A stretch of 64,000 nucleotides of DNA from Propionibacteriaceae bacterium UBA6122 (GTDB lineage: Bacteria; Actinomycetota; Actinomycetes; Propionibacteriales; Propionibacteriaceae): assembly GCA_002428365.1 (NCBI GenBank), contig DIVW01000023.1, positions 85,318-149,317 on the forward strand, in the 5' to 3' direction. The translations under genes and the position numbers were made by a program. This document shows, piece by piece, positions 15,175 through 23,928 of this stretch (position 1 is its first letter; each line of letters starts with the position of its first letter). The notes under the pieces were generated by a model. The model did not search any database. It was given only the letters and a program-made list of their open reading frames with translations, and was not told where the DNA came from.

Positions 15175-17180
15175 ACCTGGTCGACGCCGGCCTCTACGGC
15201 CTGCTCGGATCCGCGACGGTGGCCATCGTGATGGCCATCGTGCTCACCGGACGGGCGCGCAACGTCATCGCCGGGCTGGCGGTACTGGCCACCGGGGTGG
15301 CTGCGGCGCTGACCGGCCTGGCCACCCTGCTCGGCTATGCCGGCACCGGCTTGGCCATTCCGGTGGCCCTGCCGCTGGTCGGCGACCTGGACGCGCTGGT
15401 GCTGGCCCCCGATCGCCTCGGCGGTTTCTTCATGCTGCTGGCCGGGCTGGTGATCGCGGCCAGCGCCCTGTTCGGCATCGGCTACGCCCACGGCCCGGCC
15501 GCCTCCCGGACCGGCTGGACCGGTTTCGCCGCCTTCGCCCTCGGTGTGGTGCTGGTGCCAGCCGCCGCCGACGCGATCACCTTCTTGTTGGCTTGGGAGT
15601 TGATGGCGCTGGGCTCCACCGTCCTGCTGCTGGCCGAGCACGCCACCCGCCAAGCCGTGCGGGCCGCAACGATCTGGTACGCGGTGATGACCCACCTCTC
15701 CTTCCTGTTGTTGCTGGCTGGTTTCGGTGTGCTGATCAATGCCGCCGGTGGCACCAGTTGGACCCGGATGGTCGGCATCGCCGAGCCGACCGCAAGCCTG
15801 GCCTTCGCGCTGCTGATCGCCGGCTTCGCCACCAAAGCCGGGCTGGTGCCGGTGCACGTCTGGCTGCCCCGGGCTCACCCCGAAGCCCCGAGCCACGCCT
15901 CGGCCGCCATGAGCGCGGCGATGGTGAAGATGGGCATTTACGGCATCCTGTTGGTCACCTTGCGGCTGCTGCCCAACGGTGGGTCGTGGTGGGCGGTCGT
16001 GCTGGTGGCACTGGGGGCGATCTCGGCGCTCTACGGCATCCTGCAAGCCTCGGTGCAATCCGACCTCAAGCGGCTGTTGGCCTACTCCACCACCGAAAAC
16101 GTCGGGCTGATCACTACCGCGATTGGGGTCGGGCTGTTGCTGCACCAATCGGGCCAGCACGCCGCCGCGGACGTGGCGCTGATCGCCGCTCTGCTGCTGG
16201 CGCTGAGCCATGCCGCCTTCAAGACCGTCCTGTTCCTCGGGGCTGGTGCGGTGCTGCACGCCACCGGTGAACGTGACCTCGACCAACTCGGCGGGTTGGC
16301 CTCGCGGATGCCGATCACTGCCCTGACCTTCGGGGTGGGCGCGCTGGGGGCGGCGGCGCTGCCGGTCACCTCGGGCTTCGTGGCCGAATGGGTGCTGCTG
16401 CAGGCGCTCATTCATGCCGACGCCAAAGCCGACCGACTGCTGGCCGTGGTGATGCCGCTGACCATGGGCGTGGTGGCCCTAACTATCGGACTTGGCCTGC
16501 TTACCTTCGTCAAAGCTGCCGGCATCGGCTTCCTGGCTCGGCCCCGCAGCCAGGCGGCCAATGAGGCCAGCGAAGTTGGCTTCAGCATGCGGCTGGCGTT
16601 GCTCGGCTCGGCCGGGCTGACCATCGGGCTAGGGCTGATTCCTGGACCGCTCTCCCAGCTTCTGGCCGGTGCGGTGGGGGCCAGCGGCATCGCCACCACC
16701 GGCCTGACCGGCCTGGAGCTGGGCGGGCTGGGCGTGGTGGTGCTCAACCCGTTGGCGCTCACCGCCCTGACCTTGGTGTTGTTGGCCGGGGTGCTGATCG
16801 TGAATGTGATCGCCTCCCGGCGCCACCCGCGCCGCGAAGTTGAGCTGCCCTGGGGGTGCGGTGGTGAGCGCACCAGCCCGCGGATGGAATACAACGCCAC
16901 CAGCTACTCCGAGCCGCTGGCGCGAGTGTTCGGCGGGTCGCTGCACACCCGCCGCAGCGTTGAAGTGGAGCATCCCGACGACGCGCCGCTGCTGGTATCA
17001 GGCATTGAGTTCAACCAGGAGACCGTCGATCTGGTCGAACACCGGGTCTATCTGCCGGCTGCGCGGTTGGCCGAACGCTTCGGTGATTTCGCTCGCAAGC
17101 TGCAAAACGGCAGCATTCACCGCTACGTCGGCTTCTCTTTCGCAGCCCTGCTGCTCGTCCTGGTGTTGGTGACGCGATGA
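15171..17180 (+). CDS. HyfB/HycC-like proton-channel subunit (NuoL/M family)
   Basis: A 669-residue antiporter-like membrane subunit with about 16 hydrophobic segments. The conserved Glu lies in LLAWELMALGS, and a conserved Lys in FATKAGLVPVHVWLP, both on the predicted proton path of this family. The C-terminus has a soluble stretch (HPRREVELPWGCGGERTSPR) before the final membrane segment, typical of HyfB. It should couple electron transfer to proton movement. It corresponds to Rv0083. A 451-aa reading frame on the opposite strand is a shadow. Confidence 0.92.
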   Translation: MNLVDAGLYGLLGSATVAIVMAIVLTGRARNVIAGLAVLATGVAAALTGLATLLGYAGTGLAIPVALPLVGDLDALVLAPDRLGGFFMLLAGLVIAASALFGIGYAHGPAASRTGWTGFAAFALGVVLVPAAADAITFLLAWELMALGSTVLLLAEHATRQAVRAATIWYAVMTHLSFLLLLAGFGVLINAAGGTSWTRMVGIAEPTASLAFALLIAGFATKAGLVPVHVWLPRAHPEAPSHASAAMSAAMVKMGIYGILLVTLRLLPNGGSWWAVVLVALGAISALYGILQASVQSDLKRLLAYSTTENVGLITTAIGVGLLLHQSGQHAAADVALIAALLLALSHAAFKTVLFLGAGAVLHATGERDLDQLGGLASRMPITALTFGVGALGAAALPVTSGFVAEWVLLQALIHADAKADRLLAVVMPLTMGVVALTIGLGLLTFVKAAGIGFLARPRSQAANEASEVGFSMRLALLGSAGLTIGLGLIPGPLSQLLAGAVGASGIATTGLTGLELGGLGVVVLNPLALTALTLVLLAGVLIVNVIASRRHPRREVELPWGCGGERTSPRMEYNATSYSEPLARVFGGSLHTRRSVEVEHPDDAPLLVSGIEFNQETVDLVEHRVYLPAARLAERFGDFARKLQNGSIHRYVGFSFAALLLVLVLVTR

Positions 17181-18121
17181 TCGATTCAGTAGTGGTGATC
17201 GTGGTTCACCTGGTCTTCGCGCTGGCGATCACGCCGGTACTGATCGGGGTCATGCGTACCGTCCGGGCGCGCCTGGAGGGACGGGTTGGCGGCGGCATCG
17301 TCCAGCCGTGGCGCGATGTGCTCAAGCTGTTCGCCAAGGAGCCGTTGCGGGCGCCTGGCTCCAGCCCGGTGCTCACCTGGGCCCCGTTGCTGCTGATGGC
17401 CTCCTCGTTGGTGTTGTGCGCGTTGATTCCCCTAGTCAGCACGCTGCCATTGGCCGGAGTGCCCGGTGAGTTGTTCGTGGTGGTCTCGGTGCTGCTGCTT
17501 GGAACGGTGGCCTTGGCCATGCTCGGCTTGGAAGCCGGCACCGCCTTCGGTGGCATGGGGTCGAGCCGGCACATGGTGTTCACCGCGCTGGTGGAGCCCA
17601 CCGTGCTGCTGAGCATCTACGCCCTCAGCGTGCCGGCCGGCACCTCGGCGCTGGCCGCGATCGTCCGCTCACGCCGCGATGATCTCTCCACCCTGCTCAA
17701 CCCGGTGAGCATCTTGGCGATCGCGGCCCTGATCGTGGTCGTGATCGCTGAGACTGGACGGCTGCCAGTCGACAACCCGGCCACCCATCTGGAACTCACC
17801 ATGGTGCACGAGGCGATGATCCTGGAAAGCGGCGGCCGCGACCTGGGCTGGCTGGAGTTCGGCTCCTGGCTGCGCCTGACCGCACTGCTCGGGCTGACAG
17901 TGAATCTCGCCGTGCCGTGGGCGGTGGCTGGTGATGCCAGTTGGACCGCACTGCTGGTCGGCGTAGCTGCGACCACGGTGAAGCTGGTGGCCGCAGCTGC
18001 GCTGCTGGCTGCAGTCGAAGTGTTCCTGGCCAAGCTGCGGCTGTTCCGGGTGCCGGAGCTGCTGGCCGGCTCGTTCGTGCTGGCTTTCCTATCCGTGTCT
18101 GCCTCCTACCTGGTGTTCTGA
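17177..18121 (+). CDS. hycD: HycD/HyfC-like membrane anchor (NuoH family)
   Basis: A 314-residue membrane subunit with about eight segments. The NuoH/HycD signatures are present: GGGIVQPWRDVLKLFAKE near residue 35 and ETGRLPVDNPATHLELTMVH near residue 193. This subunit links the soluble electron-transfer pair to the pump modules. The ATG overlaps the previous stop (ATGA). Position matches Rv0084 (hycD). Confidence 0.93.
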   Translation: MIDSVVVIVVHLVFALAITPVLIGVMRTVRARLEGRVGGGIVQPWRDVLKLFAKEPLRAPGSSPVLTWAPLLLMASSLVLCALIPLVSTLPLAGVPGELFVVVSVLLLGTVALAMLGLEAGTAFGGMGSSRHMVFTALVEPTVLLSIYALSVPAGTSALAAIVRSRRDDLSTLLNPVSILAIAALIVVVIAETGRLPVDNPATHLELTMVHEAMILESGGRDLGWLEFGSWLRLTALLGLTVNLAVPWAVAGDASWTALLVGVAATTVKLVAAAALLAAVEVFLAKLRLFRVPELLAGSFVLAFLSVSASYLVF

Positions 18122-18130
18122 GGAGGTCCA

Positions 18131-18790
18131 ATGAGCCAAGAGGTCTTCCAGCAGCTAGTCGCCACCACGACCGGCGTGCTACTGCTGACCGCAATTCTGC
18201 AAGTCTGGGGACGCTCGCTGGTGCGCTCCATCGGCCTGCTCGCTGTGCAGGGAGCCGCCCTGGCCGGGCTTGCCTTCACCGTCGGATTCCATGCCGGTGA
18301 GCCGCAAGCGACCCTGGTGGCACTGATCGTGTTGGTGATGAAGTCGGCGGTGCTGCCTGCGGCCCTGCTGCGCTCAGCAAGGCTCACCGGTGAGACTCGC
18401 GAACGTCCGGCTGCGCTCAACCCGGCAGTGGAACTGATCGGGGCGGCCGGGCTGACCCTGATCGCCTACATCGTCGGGACGCCGCTGGTCGGCGACAACC
18501 CTGATCCGGCTCGCCAGGCGCTGCCGGTGGGCATCTCGCTGGTGTTGCTCGGCTTCTGGCTGCTGCTGATTCGGCGCTCGGCGATCACCCAGTTGATCGG
18601 CTTTCTGGTGCTCGACAACGGCATCGCCACGGTGTCATTCCTGGCTTCAAGCGGGCTGCCGTTGACCGTTGAACTGGGTGCCTCGCTGGACGTGTTGTTG
18701 GTGGTGCTGATCCTCGGCGTGTTCGTGGTGCGGATGCAGCGCCAGCAGGGGCACTCCGATATCACCGAGTTGAAGGAGCTGCACGACTGA
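18131..18790 (+). CDS. HyfE-like membrane subunit (NuoK-like)
   Basis: A 219-residue membrane subunit with six to seven segments, of the HyfE/HycP type. The C-terminal half includes DNGIATVSFLASSGLP and LGASLDVLLVVLILGV, the NuoK-like part. The ATG follows GAGGAGGTCCA, a strong ribosome site. It ends at the base where the next gene starts (TGATG overlap). Position matches Rv0085 (hycP). Confidence 0.9.
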   Translation: MSQEVFQQLVATTTGVLLLTAILQVWGRSLVRSIGLLAVQGAALAGLAFTVGFHAGEPQATLVALIVLVMKSAVLPAALLRSARLTGETRERPAALNPAVELIGAAGLTLIAYIVGTPLVGDNPDPARQALPVGISLVLLGFWLLLIRRSAITQLIGFLVLDNGIATVSFLASSGLPLTVELGASLDVLLVVLILGVFVVRMQRQQGHSDITELKELHD

Positions 18791-20226
18791 TGGCTGCGCT
18801 CATTTTGCTCCCGCTGACCCTCCCGCTGCTGATGGCCGGGATCGGTTTCCTCTTCCCCAGGGCCTACTGGACGCTGGCGCTGCCGATCATTTCCGCGGCC
18901 GCCCTGCTGGCAGTCGGGGTCGGGCTGATCATCGCGGTGCAGGCCAGTGGCCCGGTGGTGGCCGTGGCGGGTTGGCTGCGCGTGGATGCCCTGAGCGCCT
19001 GGATGCTGGCCGTGGTGGGTGCGGTGGCGGTGGTGGCGTTGTGGGGCGGCGCTCCCGTCCGGTCGAAATCGAAGGCGAGCGTGGGTTCGTTCACCGCGCT
19101 GCTGAACCTGTTCCTGGGCGCGATGAGCCTGGCCCTGGTGGCCGACAACGTCGGGCTGATGTGGGTGGCGATCGAGCTGACCACCATCACCACTGCTTTC
19201 CTGGTGGCCTCCGGTGAGGGCCGCAACTCCCTCGAAGCGGCCTGGAAATACGTCGTGTTGGGCGCGGTCGGCGTCGCCATCGCCTTCCTCGGCGTGGCGT
19301 TGCTTTCGGCGGCCAGCGGCAGCCACAGCGAAACGGGGGTCTCCTGGACGTCCCTGATGGCGCACGCCGCCACGCTCGACCCGGCCATGACCAAACTCGC
19401 CGGGGCGTTGGCCGTCCTCGGCTTCGCCACCAAAGCCGGTCTGGCGCCGATGCACTCCTGGCTACCGGACGCGCACAGTCAGGCGCCCGCGCCGGTGAGC
19501 GGGCTGATGTCGGGGGTGCTGCTGAGCGTGGCCTTTTACGCGATCCTGCGGATTCAAGCCGTCACCGATGCCGCGGTCGGGCCCGAGCTGATGCGCACCC
19601 TGCTGATGACTGCTGGGCTGTTGAGCTTGGCGGTCACTGCCGGGCTGGTGCTGACCCAATCCGATTACAAGCGGCTGTTGGCCTACTCCAGCATCGAGCA
19701 CATGGGGCTGCTGGCCATTGGCGCAGCCATCGGCGGGGAGTTGGCGATGGCTGCGGTGCTGCTGCACATTCTCGGCCACGGGTTGATCAAGTCGACGATG
19801 TTCGTGCTGGCCGGGCGCATCTCCGATGCCAGCGGCACCCATCGCATCGACGGGGTGCAGGGGCTGCTGCGCGTCCGTCCTGATCTGGGGGCGCCGTTCC
19901 TGCTTGGCACGGCCGGGCTGCTGGGCTTCCCGCCGTTCGTCACCTTCTTCACCGAAGTGGCCATCATCGTGGCCGGCTTCACCCGCGGCCTGGGCTGGCA
20001 AATGGCGCTGGCTTGCGTGCTGTTGCTGGTGGTCTTCGCTGGCATCGCCCGGCAGGTGCTGGCGATGACGCTGGGCGCTGGGGTGCGCGAGCAGGGCCGT
20101 CCGGTGTGGTGGCGGCGGTTGCCGATCGGGTTGGCGCTACTGACCAGCGCGGTGCTGGGCTTCGCAGCTTGGCCGTTGGCTGGCACGCTGCTGGCCGCCG
20201 TAGGTGCCTTGGGAGGTGTGCGATGA
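18790..20226 (+). CDS. HyfF/HycQ-like proton-channel subunit (NuoN/M family)
   Basis: A 478-residue antiporter-like membrane subunit, the second pump module of the operon, with about 14 segments. The conserved Glu lies in WVAIELTTITTAFLV, the Lys in FATKAGLAPMHSWLPDAH, and a second Lys in SDYKRLLAYSSIEHMG. It starts on the stop of the previous gene and overlaps the large-subunit gene by ATGA. Position matches Rv0086 (hycQ). Confidence 0.92.
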   Translation: MAALILLPLTLPLLMAGIGFLFPRAYWTLALPIISAAALLAVGVGLIIAVQASGPVVAVAGWLRVDALSAWMLAVVGAVAVVALWGGAPVRSKSKASVGSFTALLNLFLGAMSLALVADNVGLMWVAIELTTITTAFLVASGEGRNSLEAAWKYVVLGAVGVAIAFLGVALLSAASGSHSETGVSWTSLMAHAATLDPAMTKLAGALAVLGFATKAGLAPMHSWLPDAHSQAPAPVSGLMSGVLLSVAFYAILRIQAVTDAAVGPELMRTLLMTAGLLSLAVTAGLVLTQSDYKRLLAYSSIEHMGLLAIGAAIGGELAMAAVLLHILGHGLIKSTMFVLAGRISDASGTHRIDGVQGLLRVRPDLGAPFLLGTAGLLGFPPFVTFFTEVAIIVAGFTRGLGWQMALACVLLLVVFAGIARQVLAMTLGAGVREQGRPVWWRRLPIGLALLTSAVLGFAAWPLAGTLLAAVGALGGVR

Positions 20227-21710
20227 GGTTGCGTCCGGTAGAAGAGTTCCGCGTCGAGCGGGATCAGCTGATCGAAACCGTCGCTGCTCAGTTGGGCCTT
20301 GGGCGGCGGCTGGCGCTCGTGGCTGGCACCGAAGACGGCACGGTCTGCCGGGTGGTTTATGTGTTCCTCGGCAGTGCCGGGGAGCGGGCCGAGGTGAGTC
20401 TGCGGGTGCCGCGGGATGACGCCTGGGTGCCGAGCCTGGCTGGCCTTTCCTACCAGGCCGGACGGTTCGAGCGGGAACTGCACGACCTCTACGGCATCGT
20501 CGCCCACGATCATCCTCAGCCCTACCGGCTGGTGCGTCACGCGCATTGGCCCACCGGCTTCTACCCGCTACTGGACGGAGCGGTCACCCCGGCCGCCTTC
20601 GATGCCAAGGTTGGCTTCCCCTTCATGGAGGTGGCTGGCAAGGGGGTCTATGAGATTCCGGTCGGGCCGGTGCACGCTGGCCTGATCGAGCCGGGGCATT
20701 TCCGCTTCTCGGTGGTGGGCGAGACCATCGTGCGGATGTATCAGCGGCTGTACTTCGTTCACCGGGGCGTGGAGAAGCTGTTCATTGGCCGCGAAGTCAG
20801 CGATGGCGTCGAGTTGGCCGAGCGGATCAGCGGCGACACCGCGATCGGCCACAACCTGGCCTACCTGCTGGCTGTTGAGGACGCGGTCGGCATCGAGATT
20901 GGGCCGCGGGCCGCGCTGATTAGGGCGCTGCTGCTGGAGTTGGAGCGGCTCTACAACCACATCGCCGACCTGGGGGCACTGGCTAACGATGCCGGCTTCG
21001 GTATCGCCAATTCCCACGCCGGACGGTTGCGCGAAACGCTGCTGCGGCACAACGCGTTGCTCACTGGGCATCGGCTGCTGCGCGGGGCGCTGCATTTGGG
21101 TGGGGCCGAGTTGCTGGCCGAGCCGGATTTGCCTCTGGTGGCTTCGGTGGCCGCTGAGGTGGCTGAGCTGGCTGAGATTGCCACCAGTCATTCGCTGGTG
21201 GCCAACCGGTTGAACACCACCGCTGTGCTGCCCACCGATCAGGCCCAACGCCTCGGCGTGCTGGGCTATGTGGCCCGGGGCAGCGGGGTGGCCATCGATG
21301 CGCGCGCCGATCAGCCGTTCGTTGATTTGGGGCCGGAGTTCCGGGTGGTGACACGGCTGGACGGCGACGTGCGCGCCCGCTTTGACGTCCGCGCTGAAGA
21401 GGTGGCGGTCTCGGCCAAGCTGGTCGCCGACCTGGCCGGACGGATCGCCGCCGCGCCCACCGAGGCTGCCAAACGCCTGCCCCTGCTGACCCACACTGTC
21501 GCTGGTTTAGGAGTGGTCGAAGCCTGGCGCGGCACCTTGGTGCACCGGGTGGAGATTGGCCCTGGGGGAGTGCTGAAGCGGGTGAAGGTGGTCGACCCGT
21601 CGTTCCTGACCTGGCCCGGCCTGCCGGTGGCGTTGAACGACGTGATCGTCCCCGACTTCCCGTTGGCCAACAAGAGCTTCAACTGTTCCTACGCCGGCAA
21701 CGATCTGTAG
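20223..21710 (+). CDS. hycE: HycE-like large subunit (NuoC-NuoD fusion) lacking NiFe cysteines
   Basis: A 495-residue fusion of a NuoC-like part (about 1-125) and a NuoD/hydrogenase-large-like part. Where [NiFe] hydrogenases have RxCGxCxxxH this protein has RISGDTAIGH (R201-H210), so both cysteines are gone. In the C-terminal DPCxxC motif it has NKSFNC (N483-C488), keeping only the last cysteine. A NiFe centre is therefore not expected. This fits 'energy-converting hydrogenase-related' complexes. I chose the ATG at 20223, which overlaps the previous stop. It corresponds to Rv0087. The electron donor and acceptor are unknown; no formate dehydrogenase or ferredoxin-subunit gene is in the operon. 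Confidence 0.9.
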   Translation: MRLRPVEEFRVERDQLIETVAAQLGLGRRLALVAGTEDGTVCRVVYVFLGSAGERAEVSLRVPRDDAWVPSLAGLSYQAGRFERELHDLYGIVAHDHPQPYRLVRHAHWPTGFYPLLDGAVTPAAFDAKVGFPFMEVAGKGVYEIPVGPVHAGLIEPGHFRFSVVGETIVRMYQRLYFVHRGVEKLFIGREVSDGVELAERISGDTAIGHNLAYLLAVEDAVGIEIGPRAALIRALLLELERLYNHIADLGALANDAGFGIANSHAGRLRETLLRHNALLTGHRLLRGALHLGGAELLAEPDLPLVASVAAEVAELAEIATSHSLVANRLNTTAVLPTDQAQRLGVLGYVARGSGVAIDARADQPFVDLGPEFRVVTRLDGDVRARFDVRAEEVAVSAKLVADLAGRIAAAPTEAAKRLPLLTHTVAGLGVVEAWRGTLVHRVEIGPGGVLKRVKVVDPSFLTWPGLPVALNDVIVPDFPLANKSFNCSYAGNDL

Positions 21711-21785
21711 CCACTCCCATTGCGGCGCTTTTCGCAAGGCGGGCTGCGAGGATGGAGTGGTGATTCGAAGGGCCGCTCCAGCAAG

Positions 21786-22667
21786 GTGAGCAACTACCTG
21801 AGCAGCTTCCTGACCCCACGCATGCTGTTCTTTGCGGGCGTGGTGCTGGTGGTCGCGGCCGGGTTGACTTGGATTGTGCGTGACCGGATCGGTCGGCATC
21901 GGCACCAGATGACGTTCTTCGCGTTGCTGGTGAGCGTCGGTGCAGTGTTGCTGGTGACCCTGCTGCGCGAGCCGCCGCAGGGAGCCTGCCCGGGCTGTCT
22001 GGGTGAGTGGCCGGTGGCGAAGGTGATTGCCGGCACGGTGGGCACTGAGGTGGCGCTCAACGTGGGGCTGTTCGTGCCGCCGGTGCTGCTGGGCACGCTG
22101 CTGTGGCGAGCTCCCTGGCGAGCCCTGGTGGTGGGCATGCTGGGCTCGGCCTCAATCGAGCTGGTTCAACCACTGCTCGGAGTCGGCGCCAACGACGCGA
22201 TGGATCTGGTGGCGAACACCGCCGGGGCAGTGATCGGGGCCTCGGCCGGGGCCGTCGCGCTGTTGGTCGCTGATCTGATTCGCAACCGCCGCTTCGAACT
22301 GGTTCGGACGCTGCAAGTGGTGGCCAGTTTGGCGCTGGCGTCCGGTCTGTTGTTCGGCTACCCGGCCTGGGCTGCGGGTAACAAGCAGTCGGCCGGAGCA
22401 GCGCAGCTGGAGCAGTGGTTCGCCGGTACCAAGCTCGCCGACTACCAGCAGGATCGCGATGGTTCTTGGGGGCCGAAGATCGTCGGCTTCGCCAAGACCA
22501 ATGGCCCGATGACTGTGGCGGGCTACCGCACCAAGACCGTCGCGCGCGAGCGATTCAGTTGGAACGTGTACTTCGCCGAGCGCTGCGTGGTGGCCGAGTG
22601 GTCCAAGAAGGGCTTCAGTACGGTTCTGCAGAGCGGGGCGGCGTGCACCGCGACGTTGCAGCCCTAG
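21786..22667 (+). CDS. VanZ-like membrane protein with extracytoplasmic tail
   Basis: A protein of about 293 residues. Residues ~10-175 form a VanZ-like membrane domain with the motif NVGLFVPPVLLG followed by SASIELVQPLLG and DAMDLVANTAGAVIGA. After a further membrane segment (about 190-207), a tail of some 85 residues with two cysteines is probably outside the cell. VanZ-family function is mostly unknown outside teicoplanin resistance, so no resistance role is claimed. The start is uncertain: GTG at 21786 is my choice, and an in-frame start further upstream is possible. Confidence 0.75.
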   Translation: MSNYLSSFLTPRMLFFAGVVLVVAAGLTWIVRDRIGRHRHQMTFFALLVSVGAVLLVTLLREPPQGACPGCLGEWPVAKVIAGTVGTEVALNVGLFVPPVLLGTLLWRAPWRALVVGMLGSASIELVQPLLGVGANDAMDLVANTAGAVIGASAGAVALLVADLIRNRRFELVRTLQVVASLALASGLLFGYPAWAAGNKQSAGAAQLEQWFAGTKLADYQQDRDGSWGPKIVGFAKTNGPMTVAGYRTKTVARERFSWNVYFAERCVVAEWSKKGFSTVLQSGAACTATLQP

Positions 22668-22676
22668 TCGAAGCGC

Positions 22677-22955
22677 TCAGTCGGCGAAGGTTGGGTTGAT
22701 GCCCCACACCGAGGAGCCGGTGCGATTGGCCCCGGCGGTGGCGGGACGATCCTCTGCGGTGGAAGCGTCGCTGGTGGCCGCGCTGTCGATGGTGCGGTAA
22801 ACGATTCGGTCGCCAACGATGGTGCCGCAGTAGCGTCCCTCTGGATCAAACACCTTGCCGTTCTTGAGGTGTCCGAGGTACCGGCCTGACCGTGAATGAA
22901 GGTGAGCGCCGAACCGCTGAAGCAGCTGGCCGCTCCGGGTGTAAAGATGATCCAT
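22677..22955 (-). CDS. Small protein with 4-fold beta-flower-like domain
   Basis: A 92-residue protein. Its first ~55 residues consist of repeated short strands around the pattern Tyr/Leu-x-x-x-Gly-(Arg/Gln): LYTRSGQLLQ, LHSRSGRYLG, VFDPEGRYCG and IVGDRIVY. This resembles the '4-fold beta flower' domain seen in small bacterial proteins. The remaining residues look disordered. The function is unknown. It stands between the VanZ-like gene and arr. Confidence 0.65.
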   Translation of the reverse strand: MDHLYTRSGQLLQRFGAHLHSRSGRYLGHLKNGKVFDPEGRYCGTIVGDRIVYRTIDSAATSDASTAEDRPATAGANRTGSSVWGINPTFAD

Positions 22956-23010
22956 GCTCTATTGACTCACCTTTGCCTCACTTCGCCTAATGCGGGGTTT
23001 GCGCAACAGT

Positions 23011-23436
23011 TCAGTCGTTGATTGCCTCGACGCCGAGGCGCCGCAACTCGGCCAGATGGGCGAGCATCTTTTCGAGCACTTCGGGGTCGTGACCCTGCCA
23101 ATCGAGCACCTCGCCGACCACCCGGATCGGCGCCCGGGTGCGGTAGGACCGAGTGGGGTTGCCGGGGAATTTCTTGTCGGTCAGATTGGGGTCGTTCTCG
23201 ATTTCGCCGGTGGGCTCAACTCGATAGATCCGACCCGGATCGCCGCCGACGGCCAGCTCTGCGCCCCAGATGGCGGCGTCCATGGTGGCGGTGAGGTAGA
23301 TGAAGTTGGCCTGGTTGCCCTCGCCGAAGTTTGAGCGGAACCCGGCCGAAAGTAGGTCGCCGATGTTCAGCTCGGCCTTGGTGCCGTGGAAGAAGGGCCC
23401 AGTATCGAGGACGTCAGCAGGTGACGGTTGCTCCAT
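23011..23436 (-). CDS. arr: NAD-dependent rifampin ADP-ribosyltransferase Arr
   Basis: A 141-residue enzyme of the Arr family, which inactivates rifamycins by ADP-ribosylation at the C23 hydroxyl. The residues expected for catalysis and NAD binding are present: H17 in FFHGTKA, Y47 in NFIYLT, and D82 in EIENDPNLT, matching H19, Y49 and D84 of the mycobacterial enzyme. Length equals the family norm. It is chromosomal with no mobile element nearby, so it is probably intrinsic, not acquired. Confidence 0.93.
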   Translation of the reverse strand: MEQPSPADVLDTGPFFHGTKAELNIGDLLSAGFRSNFGEGNQANFIYLTATMDAAIWGAELAVGGDPGRIYRVEPTGEIENDPNLTDKKFPGNPTRSYRTRAPIRVVGEVLDWQGHDPEVLEKMLAHLAELRRLGVEAIND

Positions 23437-23549
23437 GACTCCTCCAGCGCAGTTGGGGATCGGTGCTGTCTAGTTCACCACCTGTGGGCCGGATTTGGCA
23501 GGGGCTGGGATGTTTTGGAGCTTCCGGTGAGCGCAGATCGGCTACTCTG

Positions 23550-23568
23550 AATGAGAAGCGTTCTCATT
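23550..23568. promoter_or_regulatory. Predicted Zur box upstream of the HU gene
   Basis: AATGAGAA (23550-23557) and TTCTCATT (23561-23568) form perfect 8-bp arms around GCG. It lies just after a possible -10 (TACTCT, 23543-23548), so binding would repress. The same operator, with one mismatch, sits between the divergent zinc-free ribosomal protein operons at 24653, which identifies it as a Zur-type site by association. Confidence 0.72.
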
Positions 23569-23588
23569 AATGGAAGTAGGGAGAAGAG

Positions 23589-23867
23589 ATGAATCGCAAG
23601 GAACTGGCCAGTGCGGTAGCGGCTGGCACTGGTCTGAGTGTGCCGTTGGCCAATGAAGCTGTAGCTGCTGTGCTGGACGTGATCATGCGTGAAGTCAGTG
23701 CTGGTGAGGCGGTCGTGTTGCCCGGCTTTGGCTCCTTTGAGGCGCGAGATCGGGCTGCCCGTGAGGGCCGCAACCCGAAGACCGGGGAGCCGATGACGAT
23801 TCCGGCTGGCCGGGTGCCAGCATTCAAGGCTGGGCTTGCCTTCCGCCGCGAGGTCGCTGGCCGCTGA
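23589..23867 (+). CDS. HU-family nucleoid DNA-binding protein
   Basis: A 92-residue HU/IHF-family protein starting MNRKELASAV, with the conserved GFGSFEARDRAAREGRNP DNA-binding arm and the ending PAFKAGLAFR. It lacks the Lys/Ala-rich C-terminal tail of mycobacterial HupB. The ATG is preceded by AGGGAGAAGAG. The unusual point is the predicted Zur box in its promoter, shared with zinc-free ribosomal protein genes next door. It may be a second, zinc-starvation-induced HU. Confidence 0.93.
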   Translation: MNRKELASAVAAGTGLSVPLANEAVAAVLDVIMREVSAGEAVVLPGFGSFEARDRAAREGRNPKTGEPMTIPAGRVPAFKAGLAFRREVAGR

Positions 23868-23874
23868 AGCTGAG

Positions 23875-23922
23875 GGGCTCTGGGTGGCTGGGTGTCGATT
23901 GACGACCGGCAACCCAGAGCCC
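23875..23922. terminator. Hairpin between convergent HU and rpsN genes
   Basis: Perfect 11-bp arms, GGGCTCTGGGT (23875-23885) and ACCCAGAGCCC (23912-23922), occupy the 61-bp gap between two convergent genes. No T-run follows on either strand, so a bidirectional terminator is likely but not certain. Confidence 0.55.
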
Positions 23923-23928
23923 GGGCAG

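Noticed and set aside
15060..16415. 451-codon open frame on the minus strand, rich in Gln, Gly, His and Arg
   Set aside because: It lies opposite the HyfB-like and small-subunit genes, which have clear family motifs. The composition is that of an antisense shadow in high-GC DNA.
20223..21710. A true [NiFe] hydrogenase large subunit
   Set aside because: Three of the four cysteine ligands are absent, so the call was changed to a hydrogenase-related complex.
21786..22667. Teicoplanin resistance function for the VanZ-like protein
   Set aside because: No vanHAX genes are near, and VanZ-like domains are widespread in proteins without that role.
23011..23436. Acquired resistance gene or integron cassette for arr
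   Set aside because: No integrase, attC-like site or transposase is nearby, and base composition matches the surroundings.
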